A program made the position numbers and the translations under genes. 64,000 nucleotides of DNA from Apricaphanius iberus (taxonomy: Eukaryota > Chordata > Actinopteri > Cyprinodontiformes > Aphaniidae): NCBI GenBank assembly GCA_028564705.1, contig JAPXFQ010000351.1, positions 558,001 through 622,000 of the forward strand, read 5' to 3'. Under the pieces are notes generated by a model. That model was given only the letters and a program-made list of their open reading frames with translations, ran no database searches and was not told the origin of the DNA. Positions 1 through 58,444 of this stretch are shown piece by piece (position 1 is the stretch's first letter; each line of letters starts with the position of its first letter).

Positions 1-540
1 TCTGGAAAAAAGTACAATACAGGCAAAGTATTAAAGGGTATGTAAAACAAATCTAACTCAGCTCAGTTCTCCATACAACTTTTTGAGTTATATTGCTAAC
101 AGACAAACAAACCCTGTTGCATTGCAGCTCATAAAAAAAACATATTTTGTTTATCAAAGCCCAAAATGATCAGTAAAAGTTATCAAGATGGGCCAGTCTG
201 TTTGCATGGAAGATAAAGAAGAACCCCAGCCTATCATCTCATTTCACTGATCAGCTGATGAACGTCCTGGAGACATTTGCTCCTCCACAACAAAACTGAC
301 ACTGACAATGTGCATGCAGAGAGTTTCCTTACGGCAAGAAGATACAATGCTTCCAGAGCAGAAATTCTGGTGTACATGTGATGCCTGCAGTGATAGAACT
401 GGGGTTGACCACCTTAGGAAAACAACAAGGCAATACTTGTTTGCTGAAAGCCAAAATTCCTAAAAGAGCACTATAGTATCATGATTGCCTTTAAAGAAAC
501 ATTAAACAAAATTTTCTACGCTTCTTTTTGTCCTAAAGGT
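1..540. other. Intronic/intergenic DNA without recognised gene
   Basis: AT-rich sequence with no exon-like open frame, no RNA gene and no repeat that I recognise. It precedes the minisatellite and is probably 5' intron of the DSCAM gene, because the first exon seen is an internal one. Confidence 0.5.
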
Positions 541-1181
541 TGGGGATACCATGGGATAGTCCATGAGTTAGACCATGGGATAGGCCATGGGATAGACCAC
601 AAGATTCATGGGATAGACCATGGGATATACCATGGGATTCATGGGATAGACCATGAGTTTCATGGGATAGACCATGAGTTAGACCATAGGATAGACCATG
701 GGATAGACCATGAGTTAGACCATGGGATAGGCCATGGGATAGACCACAAGATTCATGAGATAGACCTTGGGATATACCATGGGATTCATGGGATAGACCA
801 TGAGTTTCATGGGATAGACCATGAGTTAGACTATTGGATGGACCATAGGATAGACCATTGGATAGGCCATGAGTTAGACCATGGGATAGACCATGAGTTA
901 CACCATGGGATTCATGGGATAGACCACATGATAGACCACGATATTAATGGGATAGACCACATGATAGACCACGAGATTAATGGGATAGACCATGAGTTAG
1001 ACCATGGGATTCTTGGGATAGACCAATGGATAGACCATGCGATTCATGGGATAGACCATGGGATTCATGGGATAGACCGTGGGATAGACCATGGGATTCA
1101 CGGGATAGGCCCTGGGATTCATGGGATATACCATGGGATAGACTATGAGATTCATGGGATAAACAATGGGATAGGGATATA
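541..1181. repeat. Minisatellite, 12-bp basic unit with higher-order structure
   Basis: The stretch is built from a 12-bp unit, ATGGGATAGACC, with variants such as ATGAGTTAGACC and interspersed ATGGGATTC. A longer segment starting at 561 recurs at 708 with few changes, giving a higher-order period of 147 bp. Because the unit is a multiple of three, a 233-codon frame (481-1182, + strand) made of GIDH repeats and a shorter one on the other strand stay open. These are periodicity artefacts, not genes. Confidence 0.9.
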
Positions 1182-1410
1182 ACCTAATATAAGGAACACC
1201 CAACAAAAAATTAAAAAGTTTAAGGATGTTACTTTAATCCAGTGCTTTCCAGGCGCCAGAGCACCCCCACCCCTTCATACCTCCCGGTAGCCTAGGCTTT
1301 CATTCATACTAGAATGGTGATACTAGGTGGCAGCCATAGCCTACTCAGTTATCAACAGGCTGCCTGTTCAGCCCTGAAGAAGTGTTTACCGAGGGAGCAG
1401 TTCTCTAATC

Positions 1411-1754
1411 CAGTGGTTCCCAATCTTTCCATTTTGTGACCAGAATAATACAAATGTAAGTGGGTCATGAATCTGACTTTTGGTTTATAATACAAACATT
1501 TTTACCAAAGCCAGTAAAGTAAGTAAGTAAAGTAAGTGGTACAATGACAACATAATCAGCATTATGTAGGCCAATATTTAGCTTTTGTTTATTTTTTAAT
1601 CTTGATTTCTTACGTTTTACGACATTTCTACCATACAAATCTTTTCTGATCATTTGTTGGTATTTAAGTTAATTTCTGAAGACAACCTCATGACCCCAGA
1701 GTTACATACTCGTGACCACAATTGGGGTCCCAACCCTAACGTTGGGAACTACTG
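1411..1754. mobile_element. hAT-type non-autonomous transposon (MITE) with 8-bp target duplication
   Basis: The ends form an inverted repeat: CAGTGGTTCCCA at 1411 and TGGGAACTACTG ending at 1754, with one mismatch. The element is flanked by the perfect 8-bp duplication CTCTAATC (1403-1410 and 1755-1762). An 8-bp duplication and CAG-type ends are the signature of hAT transposons. At 344 bp it has no transposase, so it must have been moved in trans. Confidence 0.8.
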
Positions 1755-1762
1755 CTCTAATC

Positions 1763-3951
1763 CACAATGTGGGAAAGGTGGATGGAATTGCGTAATTTAA
1801 CAAACAAAATGTAATACACAATTAAACACTGTTCTTGTGTTGATCTGGTGCCTCCCACTCCTGTAAGGCTACCTGTTTGAACTGGGGTTTATAGCCCTCC
1901 TCTCTATGCAGGTAGACTGAACCAATGCTCCCCCAAAGAAACAAACACACACACACACACACACACACAAAAACCAACTTGAAGCTCAGCACGAGGTTCA
2001 CAAATGTTGATCAATCGGGAGAACAACCTGTAGTGTTTGACCTTCCTTAGTTCTGTCAGTACACATGAGAGCAGTCTCCTCTCATTTAAGCTTTGATTGA
2101 TATGTTAAACAGCAATAAGCTGCTATGCTCCTCATCGTGCACTCTGAACCTTTCTGTATTGCCTTTTGTCCCAGTCACATGCAGAACGTTGGCTCTTATT
2201 TTTGTTCATCCCACACAATGATTCTGGAAAAGGAAAGAAACTGGGATAGAGAAGAGTAAGCTATATCCTATTAATGACAACACAAAAAATACAGGTGTAC
2301 TCTGTATTTTATCTTCATTTTAATTCCATTATATTTGTCACGTACGCTTTAAGAGCATCTGATCAATTACCTAACACACACACACACACACACACGCACA
2401 CACAGCGTGTCAAATCCATGGTCTCCTGTTTCTAATTACTTCCACACTTGGTGACAGTAGCATAGCCACTGCTGTTTCTGTATTCCTCCATCTCTTCCAC
2501 AGGTTGTTGTTTTTCTCTGATTTGTGTTTTAATTAATTCACACAGAAACTCAAGATAGATGCAGATATGCATTGTGTATGGTAATCTATATTCCCTTATT
2601 CTAAGCATGTGCTGTGTAAGAGTCTCCCCCAGTAGTCTTAATGTTAACTAGCATGACAGGACTAAATTAGGGTAATTATACACCCCATAAAGTCTGCATC
2701 ATGATGTGTCTCAGAGTAGCTCCAGAATCCCCCACCATGCGCCAGCCTCATTTGATCACCATCCCTGATAGGCCTCTCCATCATCTGTGACATAAAATAC
2801 TGTGGCAGCCACCAGCTACGCCACACATTTCCCCTCATAAATATTGACTACCTCTGTCTCCTTCCACGTGTTCATGCAAATTAGCATTACATTACTGTGA
2901 TCCGACCTACACAGCCGTGCCTTATCAAAGAGCTCTGTGATCGCCGGCTCCTCACATTTTAGTCTGGAGCAGGAGGAAAAAAGAGAAGAGCCGACCTGTG
3001 TTTGAGAGTTTCCCCCAGGAGAGAGAAGGAAGAGCAATGAGCTACATGATAACGAGCTGTGTTACACTTCTACACAGCACACAATCTTGTCAGTGCGCCT
3101 CAGAGCTGCTCAGAGCTAAATGGGCTGCAGCAGATGTTTGGTGACTACAATCACACAGGGCTGCTGCGTACCTCACTTGACTTGCAAATGTTTGCTAAGT
3201 GACTTCAATATTGGATCTTCTCTATTTCCTGCTTCTAGGATGTATAAGATGAAATGAACACACAGCTGTCTTTTTTTGCTGCCATCTGTGACTGTCATGT
3301 CCCCTTTTTTCAATCATCATAAATAGCTAACCTTGTCTTAAAATGAAATCTGGAGGCAACTAGGCCTGCATTTATTCCTTTCATGTCATTGACAGCTCTT
3401 CAACAGAAGGCACTCCAAGCAGTTTTTTTTTTTTTTTTTTTTTTCCAATGTGTTTTTGCATTCTCCATAATACAGTAATTGACCCAAACAGTGAAGCACC
3501 AAACTAAACATCCTGTAATAATGCTCTGATTTGAACATGTGGAAGAGTGATTTGGTATGTTTAGAAAGACAGAGGAGCAGGGTGATTAAGACCAGTCCAC
3601 GAGAGCTACTCTGCTGCACCCTTTAGATCCATTCCTCCCACACCGGAATGAGCCAATCACTGGTTACCAGGCCTCTGTAGAATGACGTTCTGATGAGAGA
3701 GAGCTTTAGGTCTGTTAAACAATTTAGGGCACCGCCTTCTTCAGAAGGAATTTTGAAGGTAATGAATCTGACGCCGTGGGATGGCATAATTGCATGCTTA
3801 CACCAGAATGAGCACAAACAACTTATCTCTAAACTATAAGAATTTATCAATAAAGAAATCAACCTTACAGCCAAAATATTCAGTCAATATAATCTATGCC
3901 TACACTTAACAACATGCAAACTACTAATTGGCACACTCAGCTAGTTCTGAT
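1763..3951. other. Intronic DNA with simple repeats; possible conserved non-coding block
   Basis: No exon is recognised. Simple repeats are (AC)n near 1948-1971 and 2373-2403 and a T run near 3421-3444. The part from about 2440 to 3060 is free of recognised repeats and contains ATGCAAATTAGCAT near 2874, which resembles a POU/homeodomain octamer site. That could be regulatory but is untested. Confidence 0.35.
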
Positions 3952-3956
3952 GAACC

Positions 3957-4081
3957 TGTCAGGAGGTGTGCACGAAGGTATGGACCCAAACGCAGAAGCA
4001 GAGTGCAGAGCGGTTTATTGGAGGTTTGGATGGCAGGAACGGAGACACAGGACTGCAGGAGAAAGACGGCAGGGAAAACGA
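3957..4081 (-). repeat. Truncated 3' LTR of the gag-only element
   Basis: These 125 bp match 5899-6022 almost base for base, with differences such as GAGGTGTG against GAAGTGTG, then stop matching at about 4081. In element orientation this is the R-U5 part, including an AATAAA polyadenylation signal on the minus strand. The U3 part of this LTR is absent although the flanking target duplication is intact. Confidence 0.8.
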
Positions 4082-4099
4082 GTGTCTGTATTGACGCCC

Positions 4100-4460
4100 T
4101 CCGGCTGGACTGGAGACGGGACGTGAGTCGGGCCGACGGCCCGAATGGCGTCCACTGGCCGGACGAAGGACTGGCGGACGTCCCCTGGCGGGACGTGAGT
4201 CGGGCGGACGGCCCGAATGGCGTCCTCTGGCTGGTTGACGGACTGGCGGACGTCCCCGCACGGGACGCGGAACGGGCGGACTGCCCGGAGATCCTCTCTC
4301 GAGGACCCGGAGGTCCAGCGGAAGGCTGGACAGAAGTCCCTTTGCGGGACATGAGACGGGCGGACTGCCTCTGGAGATCCTCTCTCGAGGACCCGGAGCC
4401 CCAGCGGAAGGCTGGACGGAAGTCCCTTTGCGGGACATGAGACGGGCGGACTGCCCGGAG
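4100..4460. repeat. Imperfect tandem repeats of about 75-85 bp in the LTR element interior
   Basis: Two copies of a segment containing GGACGTGAGTCGGGC and CGAATGGCGTCC are followed by copies of a segment with GGAGATCCTCTCTCGAGGAC and AGTCCCTTTGCGGGACATGA, spaced about 85 bp apart. On the minus strand these encode a repetitive Pro/Arg/Ser-rich stretch downstream of the gag-like frame. Confidence 0.7.
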
Positions 4461-4560
4461 ATCCTCTCTTGGGGACCTGGAGACGACCCTGAGGCGTCGG
4501 GGCCTGAACAGTCAAGTGGAGTGCAGGCACAGGGGCTTGGAGGCGGGAAGCAGGTCAGGG

Positions 4561-4803
4561 AACCTGGAGACGAGGAGCAGGTCCGGGAACCTGGAGACGA
4601 GGAGCAGGTCCGGGAACCTGGAGACGAGGAGCAGGTCCGGGAACCTGGAGACGAGGAGCAGGTCCGGGAACCTGGAGACGAGGAGCAGGTCTGGGAACCT
4701 GGAGACGAGGAGCAGGTCTGGGAACCTGGAGACGAGGAGCAGGTCTGGGAACCTGGAGACGAGGAGCAGGTTTAGGAACCTGGAGACGAGGAGCCGGTCT
4801 GGG
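4561..4803. repeat. 27-bp tandem repeat, nine units
   Basis: Units begin at 4561, 4588, 4615, 4642, 4669, 4696, 4723, 4750 and 4777. The unit is AACCTGGAGACGAGGAGCAG followed by GTCCGGG or GTCTGGG. Because 27 is divisible by three, several frames stay open through it. On the minus strand, the sense of the element, it encodes a nine-residue APRLQVPRP-like repeat. Variants are clustered: the GTCCGGG form comes first and GTCTGGG later, as expected for local unit duplication. Confidence 0.9.
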
Positions 4804-4975
4804 GACCTGGAGGTGCTGCAGCGGCGGCTGAGAAGCGGTGGCTGTGAACAGGTGCAACGCTGGCGGTCGCAGCGCCAAATCCAGCAACTCTGGCAGCAGC
4901 AGCGCCAAATCCAGCGGCTCTGTGGTCTCAGGGAACGTAGACTGGAAGAAGGAAAAGTTTGAACATGACGATTCA

Positions 4976-5107
4976 GACGCCGACTTCGGGGCCGAACCGG
5001 CAGAAGCAGACGCCGACTTCGGGGCCAAACCAGCTGAAGCAGACGCCGCCTTCGGAGCCGAACCGGCTGAAGTAGACGCCGCCTTCGGAGCCGAACAGAC
5101 TGAAGCA
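4976..5107. repeat. 33-bp tandem repeat, four units
   Basis: Units start at 4976, 5009, 5042 and 5075, each beginning GACGCCGACTTCGGGGCC or a close variant. On the minus strand it encodes an 11-residue Ser/Ala-rich repeat of the type SASAGSAPKSA. It lies inside the gag-only LTR element. Confidence 0.85.
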
Positions 5108-5437
5108 GACGCCAACTCCACCGACCCAGAAGCCACTCTTCCTCGTAGGCGATGCTGTGTGCGGGGAGATGGTGGAGGAGCCTCGTGCCTTCTTGGACCA
5201 GAACCAGCGGGACAGAAGGCCAATCTAGTTCCTATAAAATGTCTTTGCTGCTCCCAGAAATCCCCCTCCTCTGCGTCCACGCCGGTAGCGGTAGGGAGAA
5301 TCTAGGGGGAGAGAGCGGGGCGCTTCTCCGCCTTGAAGGCTGCTCTGCGGCATCTGCGCCGACGATAGCGCCGTGGAGCTGGATCCCCTCTGGGTCAGAG
5401 GTAGCTGAGCTTGTCCCCATGGAAAAACTCGAACAGT

Positions 5438-5896
5438 TCATCCTCGCTGATATAGAGGGGACCCAGCTTTGGGCTGGCAGACGCCGATTTTGCAGCCACA
5501 GCTGGACGGCTGGTTACGGCAGGGGCTGGTTCCGGCAGGGGCAGTTCCCAGCAAAGCAGCCGGAAAAGGAGCGAAGACACCCGGTGGGAGAATCGGAGGT
5601 GCGTGGAGCCAGGAGTCCGAGCCGACGTTGGTGGAAGCGGGCTGCCTCCCTGCAGAAGACAGCTCATGCTCCGCTGCATGGAGGACGTCGTCGGCTGCCT
5701 CCTCCAACTCTTCCGCATCGAGCGGGTTAAGGCTGGAGCGGAACCGGGGAAGGAGGTCCAGGACATAATCCTCCATCGCAGTGAGGCGAGCAGAGGGACT
5801 GGCGAAGCCGGAGACCTTGTCCAGCCGACACCAGAGCGACTCCAGGATGTCTGGATCGGAGACTCCTGCTGGGTCCATCTTTCTGTGCCGGATCAT
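5438..5896 (-). CDS. Gag-like protein of the gag-only LTR element
   Basis: The minus-strand frame starts 3 bases after the LTR, and either MIRHRK or the internal MDPAG could be the real start. Fish gypsy-type gag proteins often begin MDPA. The frame is 152 residues. It includes an LxxLWCRLDKVSGF helix-like stretch, then DAEELEEAADDVLHAAE, which is acidic and helical in character. Downstream in another frame (around 5400-5450) lies DELFEFFHGDKLSYL, so the original protein was longer and is now frameshifted. The same two blocks recur as CRLDKISNYTSLLARLTGVE and DELFELFFGDRIVYL in the copy at 53.5-53.9 kb, which supports a real coding past. No zinc knuckle is seen. The exact function is inferred. 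Confidence 0.6.
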   Translation of the reverse strand: MIRHRKMDPAGVSDPDILESLWCRLDKVSGFASPSARLTAMEDYVLDLLPRFRSSLNPLDAEELEEAADDVLHAAEHELSSAGRQPASTNVGSDSWLHAPPILPPGVFAPFPAALLGTAPAGTSPCRNQPSSCGCKIGVCQPKAGSPLYQRG

Positions 5897-5898
5897 TC

Positions 5899-6177
5899 TG
5901 TCAGGAAGTGTGCACGAAGGTATGGACCCAAACGCAGAAGCAGAGTGCAGAGCGGTTTATTGGAGGTTTGGATGGCAGGAATGGAGACACAGGACTGCAG
6001 GAGAAAGACGGCAGGGAAAACACACAGTGGACATTTGGAAAGAAGTCCTTCTACAATGATCCGGCGCTGACTGAAGGGAGGTGACGGGTTTTAGGACGTG
6101 AGGTGAGTGGCTGGAGATTGAAGACAGGTGCGTGTGATGATGAGGGAGTGAGAGGAGCTGAGTGATGAATCATGACA
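5899..6177 (-). repeat. 5' LTR of the gag-only element
   Basis: The LTR is 279 bp, with TG...CA ends in the element's sense. An AATAAA signal on the minus strand lies in a segment shared with the truncated LTR at 3957. The body is pyrimidine-rich with CTCACTCCCTCATCATCACA-type sequence. It is followed directly by GAATGATCCGGC and the gag-like start codon. I see no obvious tRNA primer binding site with TGG at its start. Confidence 0.7.
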
Positions 6178-6920
6178 GAACCTAGTGGTTCTGTTTTCTG
6201 GAAATGGGGCAAAACCGCATGTCAACTTCAGTGATCAGCTTCTGTCTTCCTTTTCAATAACTGCAGTTTTTCCATTAAAACACTCTAAGATGGTTCAAAA
6301 GCTGTTTCAGCTTCCACTTTCAAGATTTGAAAAGATTTCTTTCCCAGCCAGCAGTTTAAAACAGAGATCCACATGTAGCTGCTACCAGATGACAAAGAAG
6401 GGACAATCATTAGTCATAGAATGCTAAGAGGACCACATTTGGTTCCAAAAGCATGAAAAAAGTTCAAGTTTTGGGCGGACATATTTTGAGTACAAATGCA
6501 CTGGCTAACTATTAGTCACTAATGATGCTAAAATTGGTGTATGCTTCGCAGCTTCATGTCTATACCGAACTACACAGATATTTGTATTTCAAACTCTAAA
6601 ATACCTAAACTAATAAACCATAAACTGGATATTTCTACACGGATCTGGCATGCTTAAAAATGGTTTTAGATTAATTAAAGTTTTATTTTAACAACCAAAA
6701 AAAGAAACAATCTTCAATGTCTTTTGGCATGACTACCTGAGAATTCCACTATCACTATACATAACCACACACACAGTGAATTAGGCAATTAGAGATTACA
6801 GTTTGTAATTTATGAACCCTTTTACTGCATCTGTCAGAACAAAAACAAGGGTTTATCAGTTTCCCTCAAAATATTGTCTAAAGATCATGTTGTATCCTTA
6901 CATGACTTTTAGTACCCTAC

Positions 6921-6985
6921 ATTCAATTCAATTCAGTTTATTTATATAGCGCATGATGTCATCTCAAGGCACTTTACAAGAAGAG
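6921..6985 (+). repeat. Fragment of dispersed fish repeat
   Basis: The sequence has ATTCAATTCAATTCAGTTTA, then a TTTATATAGCGC motif and CATCTCAAGGCACTTTACAA. The same head occurs in the longer family members at 17394 and 55767. Confidence 0.6.
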
Positions 6986-8749
6986 TTATTAGAATACAAT
7001 GTTTAATATATTACATTACATTACATAATATAATACATTAAGTGATATTTTGGCACAGAATTATGTACGTGTCAGATCAAGTCCAATTATGAGGTAATTT
7101 GGTACATATGCATACCATGGATGGGTAATTTGATTTCAAAGACACTATCACTCCTAGGTGATGGCATCACAAGTGGAACACTGATGGCATTTCATGAGGA
7201 CATGAAAGAAAATCTATTATTTATTTATTTGCACAAATGTATTTTCTTCAGGCAGTTACACATGTCTCCACTCCAGTTGACTGCATAGGCCTGAGCACTC
7301 AATACAAAACTGAATGAACTTAATATAAAGGTGTATTTAAGCATGGTTTATGATACATTCATGCACAGTTATGAGTTGCACTGATATTGTTAAAGCCTGG
7401 ATATAAACACACACTGTTCTCACATCTGCGAAACTAATAAATATGATAACTTTATGTTTCAAATCTCTCCAATTTGAATAATACTATTTTGATATTCCAT
7501 GTTTCTCCTAGGACTGGTATTACTATGTAATTACTCTAATGCGACTTGTTTTCTTTAACATTAAATGTGTTCTTCTACATCTGTTTCAATTCCAAGACAA
7601 ATGGCCATGGTGATCCCAAAAATTATAGCATTTCTTCTGTTGTGACATATTTTCTTTTCCGTCTGGGTAAGCGTATAAATTGGGGGGCTCCACTATGATA
7701 TCAGTGAGATCTTTGGGAAGATGGACTACATTGGCCGAGTACATTTGCAGATCTTCTCAATCTTCCATAGCTTGATGGGGAACCTATGGTAGATGGGTAC
7801 AATATGCACATTGTGCATGGCTTGCTTATCGAGCTGACCTTGGCATCCTGGCCTTCCTCCTCCTGGCTAAATGCATCCTGACTGACTACATTTCCGTCAT
7901 CATCCTCATCTCCTAAATCTTTCCTGTTCTCTGGAGGCCACTCATTATCATTGCTGTTACTGTATATATCATATCCTGGATGTTTGAAAGCTTTCCCTAT
8001 TATGTGATGGGCTCAGTCTGCAGAGTATGACAAAATTAAGTGCGTTACATCATCTACAACTAATTAATACAATTCTATCTATTTATAAATACATACCCTA
8101 CATAGTATAGCAAACAACACTGTTTTTTTCAACCACAGCAGTCAAAAGGTTAGATCAAAGAATCATGACTGGAATAATAAACAAACTTGATGACACACTG
8201 ATCATTAATAATCTAATTAATTAGTAATTATTAAGTGTATTTTTTTAAACTAGGCGTTGCAAAGTATTACTTAGATATCACTGTATACCATCATATTTCT
8301 TTTAGCTCTAGGGCTCTTGTATAATAGGACTGACAGGAGATTTTTGGAGTGGTCAGCATGAGTGCCTGTGTATCGGCCATCCTGGATTCAGAAGAAATTT
8401 ACCATTGTCCATTGCTACCTAATAGCAAGCCATACTATGATCAACAACACCACATCATTTACAACATAGATTTCCTGTTTAGGCCCAGGACCTCCAGGCC
8501 CAGCCTAGTAAGAGTTCAGGGTCCATTGGTGTTTTATTTTTACAAGACATCTAGTAATTGGAAATTAACCCTGGTTATCACATCTAGAGGGGAATCTGTA
8601 AATATTTTGTGTTTCTCTTTCTCAGCACAGGAGTGACAACGGTGAGCCGAAGCACATTATAGTTGTATTTGTCTTCCATAATGCTATGGTTTATTATTTA
8701 CTTTAATTCAAATGTGTTGTGCACGAAATAATTAAGCTGATTTGGAGCT

Positions 8750-8866
8750 TTTAAAAAGACAGAGTTGGTTCAGAGAGACTTGCTAGAATCCTCCTGTCTA
8801 AAGCAGAAACATTGTTGACACCTCTATATCTTTACATCAATCAGACGAACCAAAATGATAAAAACT
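8750..8866 (+). repeat. 117-bp direct repeat, first copy
   Basis: This is the partner of 11994-12110. No terminal inverted repeats or target duplications are apparent, so its class is unknown. Confidence 0.75.
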
Positions 8867-9067
8867 GAATTAAAAACAAGATGCTTAATGGTAACAAATA
8901 GTTTTTTTTTCCAAAAGTGTGGTGTGGTGCACTTACCTTTTGCATAATATAAATGTGTTATATGTGAAAATGACGACCCCACAAACATGTTATATGTTTG
9001 AGTGTTAATTTACTATTTACTACCTATTCTTGGAAATGCTTTATAGTGTGCTGATATTGCTTTCTGA

Positions 9068-57508
<48,441 letters not shown>

Positions 57509-58440
57509 GTCAGTAGCGCTTACACATTCAGCCCCAAACACATGTCCATATCTTTATTACAGCCCACAGTGGACTTCACATAGGGTCCATTATAGTGGAC
57601 CAATGTAATGGAAATATAAATGTCACTTCTGTTCCTTCAGCTCAATGTAAATGAGCCAGCATTCAGCTATGAGGTGGTGTATAGGACATAATGTAAGCTT
57701 AACTCTCATTCCCACCAGTAAAAGCATGCATACATTGCTATTTTTTCACATATTCATGAACTAAAACTTAATAAAATCACACATACTACTAACATCTAAC
57801 AAGGAAACAACTCTTCAGACATTCAGAGCAGATTAAATTGTTCCGCAAACTCCTCAAGATACATAAGATTAAAGGTATCTGTGATAAATATTCATTTGCT
57901 ATCTATTCAATAGAACAGTGAAGCCTCTCAGAACACCAGAAATACGATGATAAGAAGCTCAAGTTGGCTAACATTTGTAGTCTCACCCAGGAAATGGCTA
58001 AAGCTCTAGTAAACCTAATTTTACACCATTATATTATATCATATTATAATATATTATATAATATTAACACAAAGGCCAGGGTCCTGAGCTATGAACCTCT
58101 GAAAAAAAGTTTTTTTTTTAAATGGAGACATTGACATGTTATTACTCAATACTCTTATGGGCTGATTTATCAAGATTCCTGATAATGACAGCAAAATTGC
58201 ATGTGGTGCTAAAAATATACAACAGTGGGTTGTTCTTCATTTACTGATTTACTAAGATTGCGTGAGCAATTCATAACAGGCGCAAGTAGCAGTATAATGA
58301 GGAGTTTGTGGCCGCTGCTGTGAGCTACACCACAGTTAGTGAGAGGAGGAATATGCGCATGGATTCATAACGTTGCTTTGACAAAATAAAGGAGAAAAAA
58401 AAACATACATATCAAGTCTATGGTTGGTACAGAGTTAGTT
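57509..58440. other. Start of the intron after FN4
   Basis: AT-rich, no element recognised apart from short ATATTATA runs near 58030-58065. Confidence 0.45.
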
Positions 58441-58444
58441 ACTA

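Larger units (their letters stand above)
3957..6177 (-). mobile_element. Gag-only LTR retroelement (TR-GAG-like), 2.2 kb, with 5-bp target duplication
   Basis: The element is read on the minus strand. Its 5' LTR is 5899-6177, starting TGTCATGA and ending CTGACA. The opposite end carries only the last 125 bp of the LTR (3957-4081). The 5-bp sequence GAACC flanks both ends (3952-3956 and 6178-6182), so this is one insertion. The interior is GC-rich against an AT-rich background. It holds one gag-like frame beginning a few bases after the LTR, followed by repeat-rich, proline/alanine-rich sequence. No protease, reverse transcriptase or integrase motif is visible. Known gag-only elements (TR-GAG) rely on enzymes of autonomous relatives. 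A related copy in the opposite orientation begins at 53153. Confidence 0.8.

Noticed and set aside
541..1181. CRISPR-like array
   Set aside because: The repeats are contiguous 12-bp units without unique spacers, in eukaryotic intronic DNA.
481..1182. 233-residue open frame of GIDH repeats
   Set aside because: It is produced by a 12-bp tandem repeat. Both strands are open for the same reason and there is no start context or domain.
3896..5768. Several long plus-strand frames in the GC-rich block
   Set aside because: They lie antisense to the gag-like frame inside an LTR element with 27-bp and 33-bp tandem repeats. GC-rich periodic DNA keeps many frames open.
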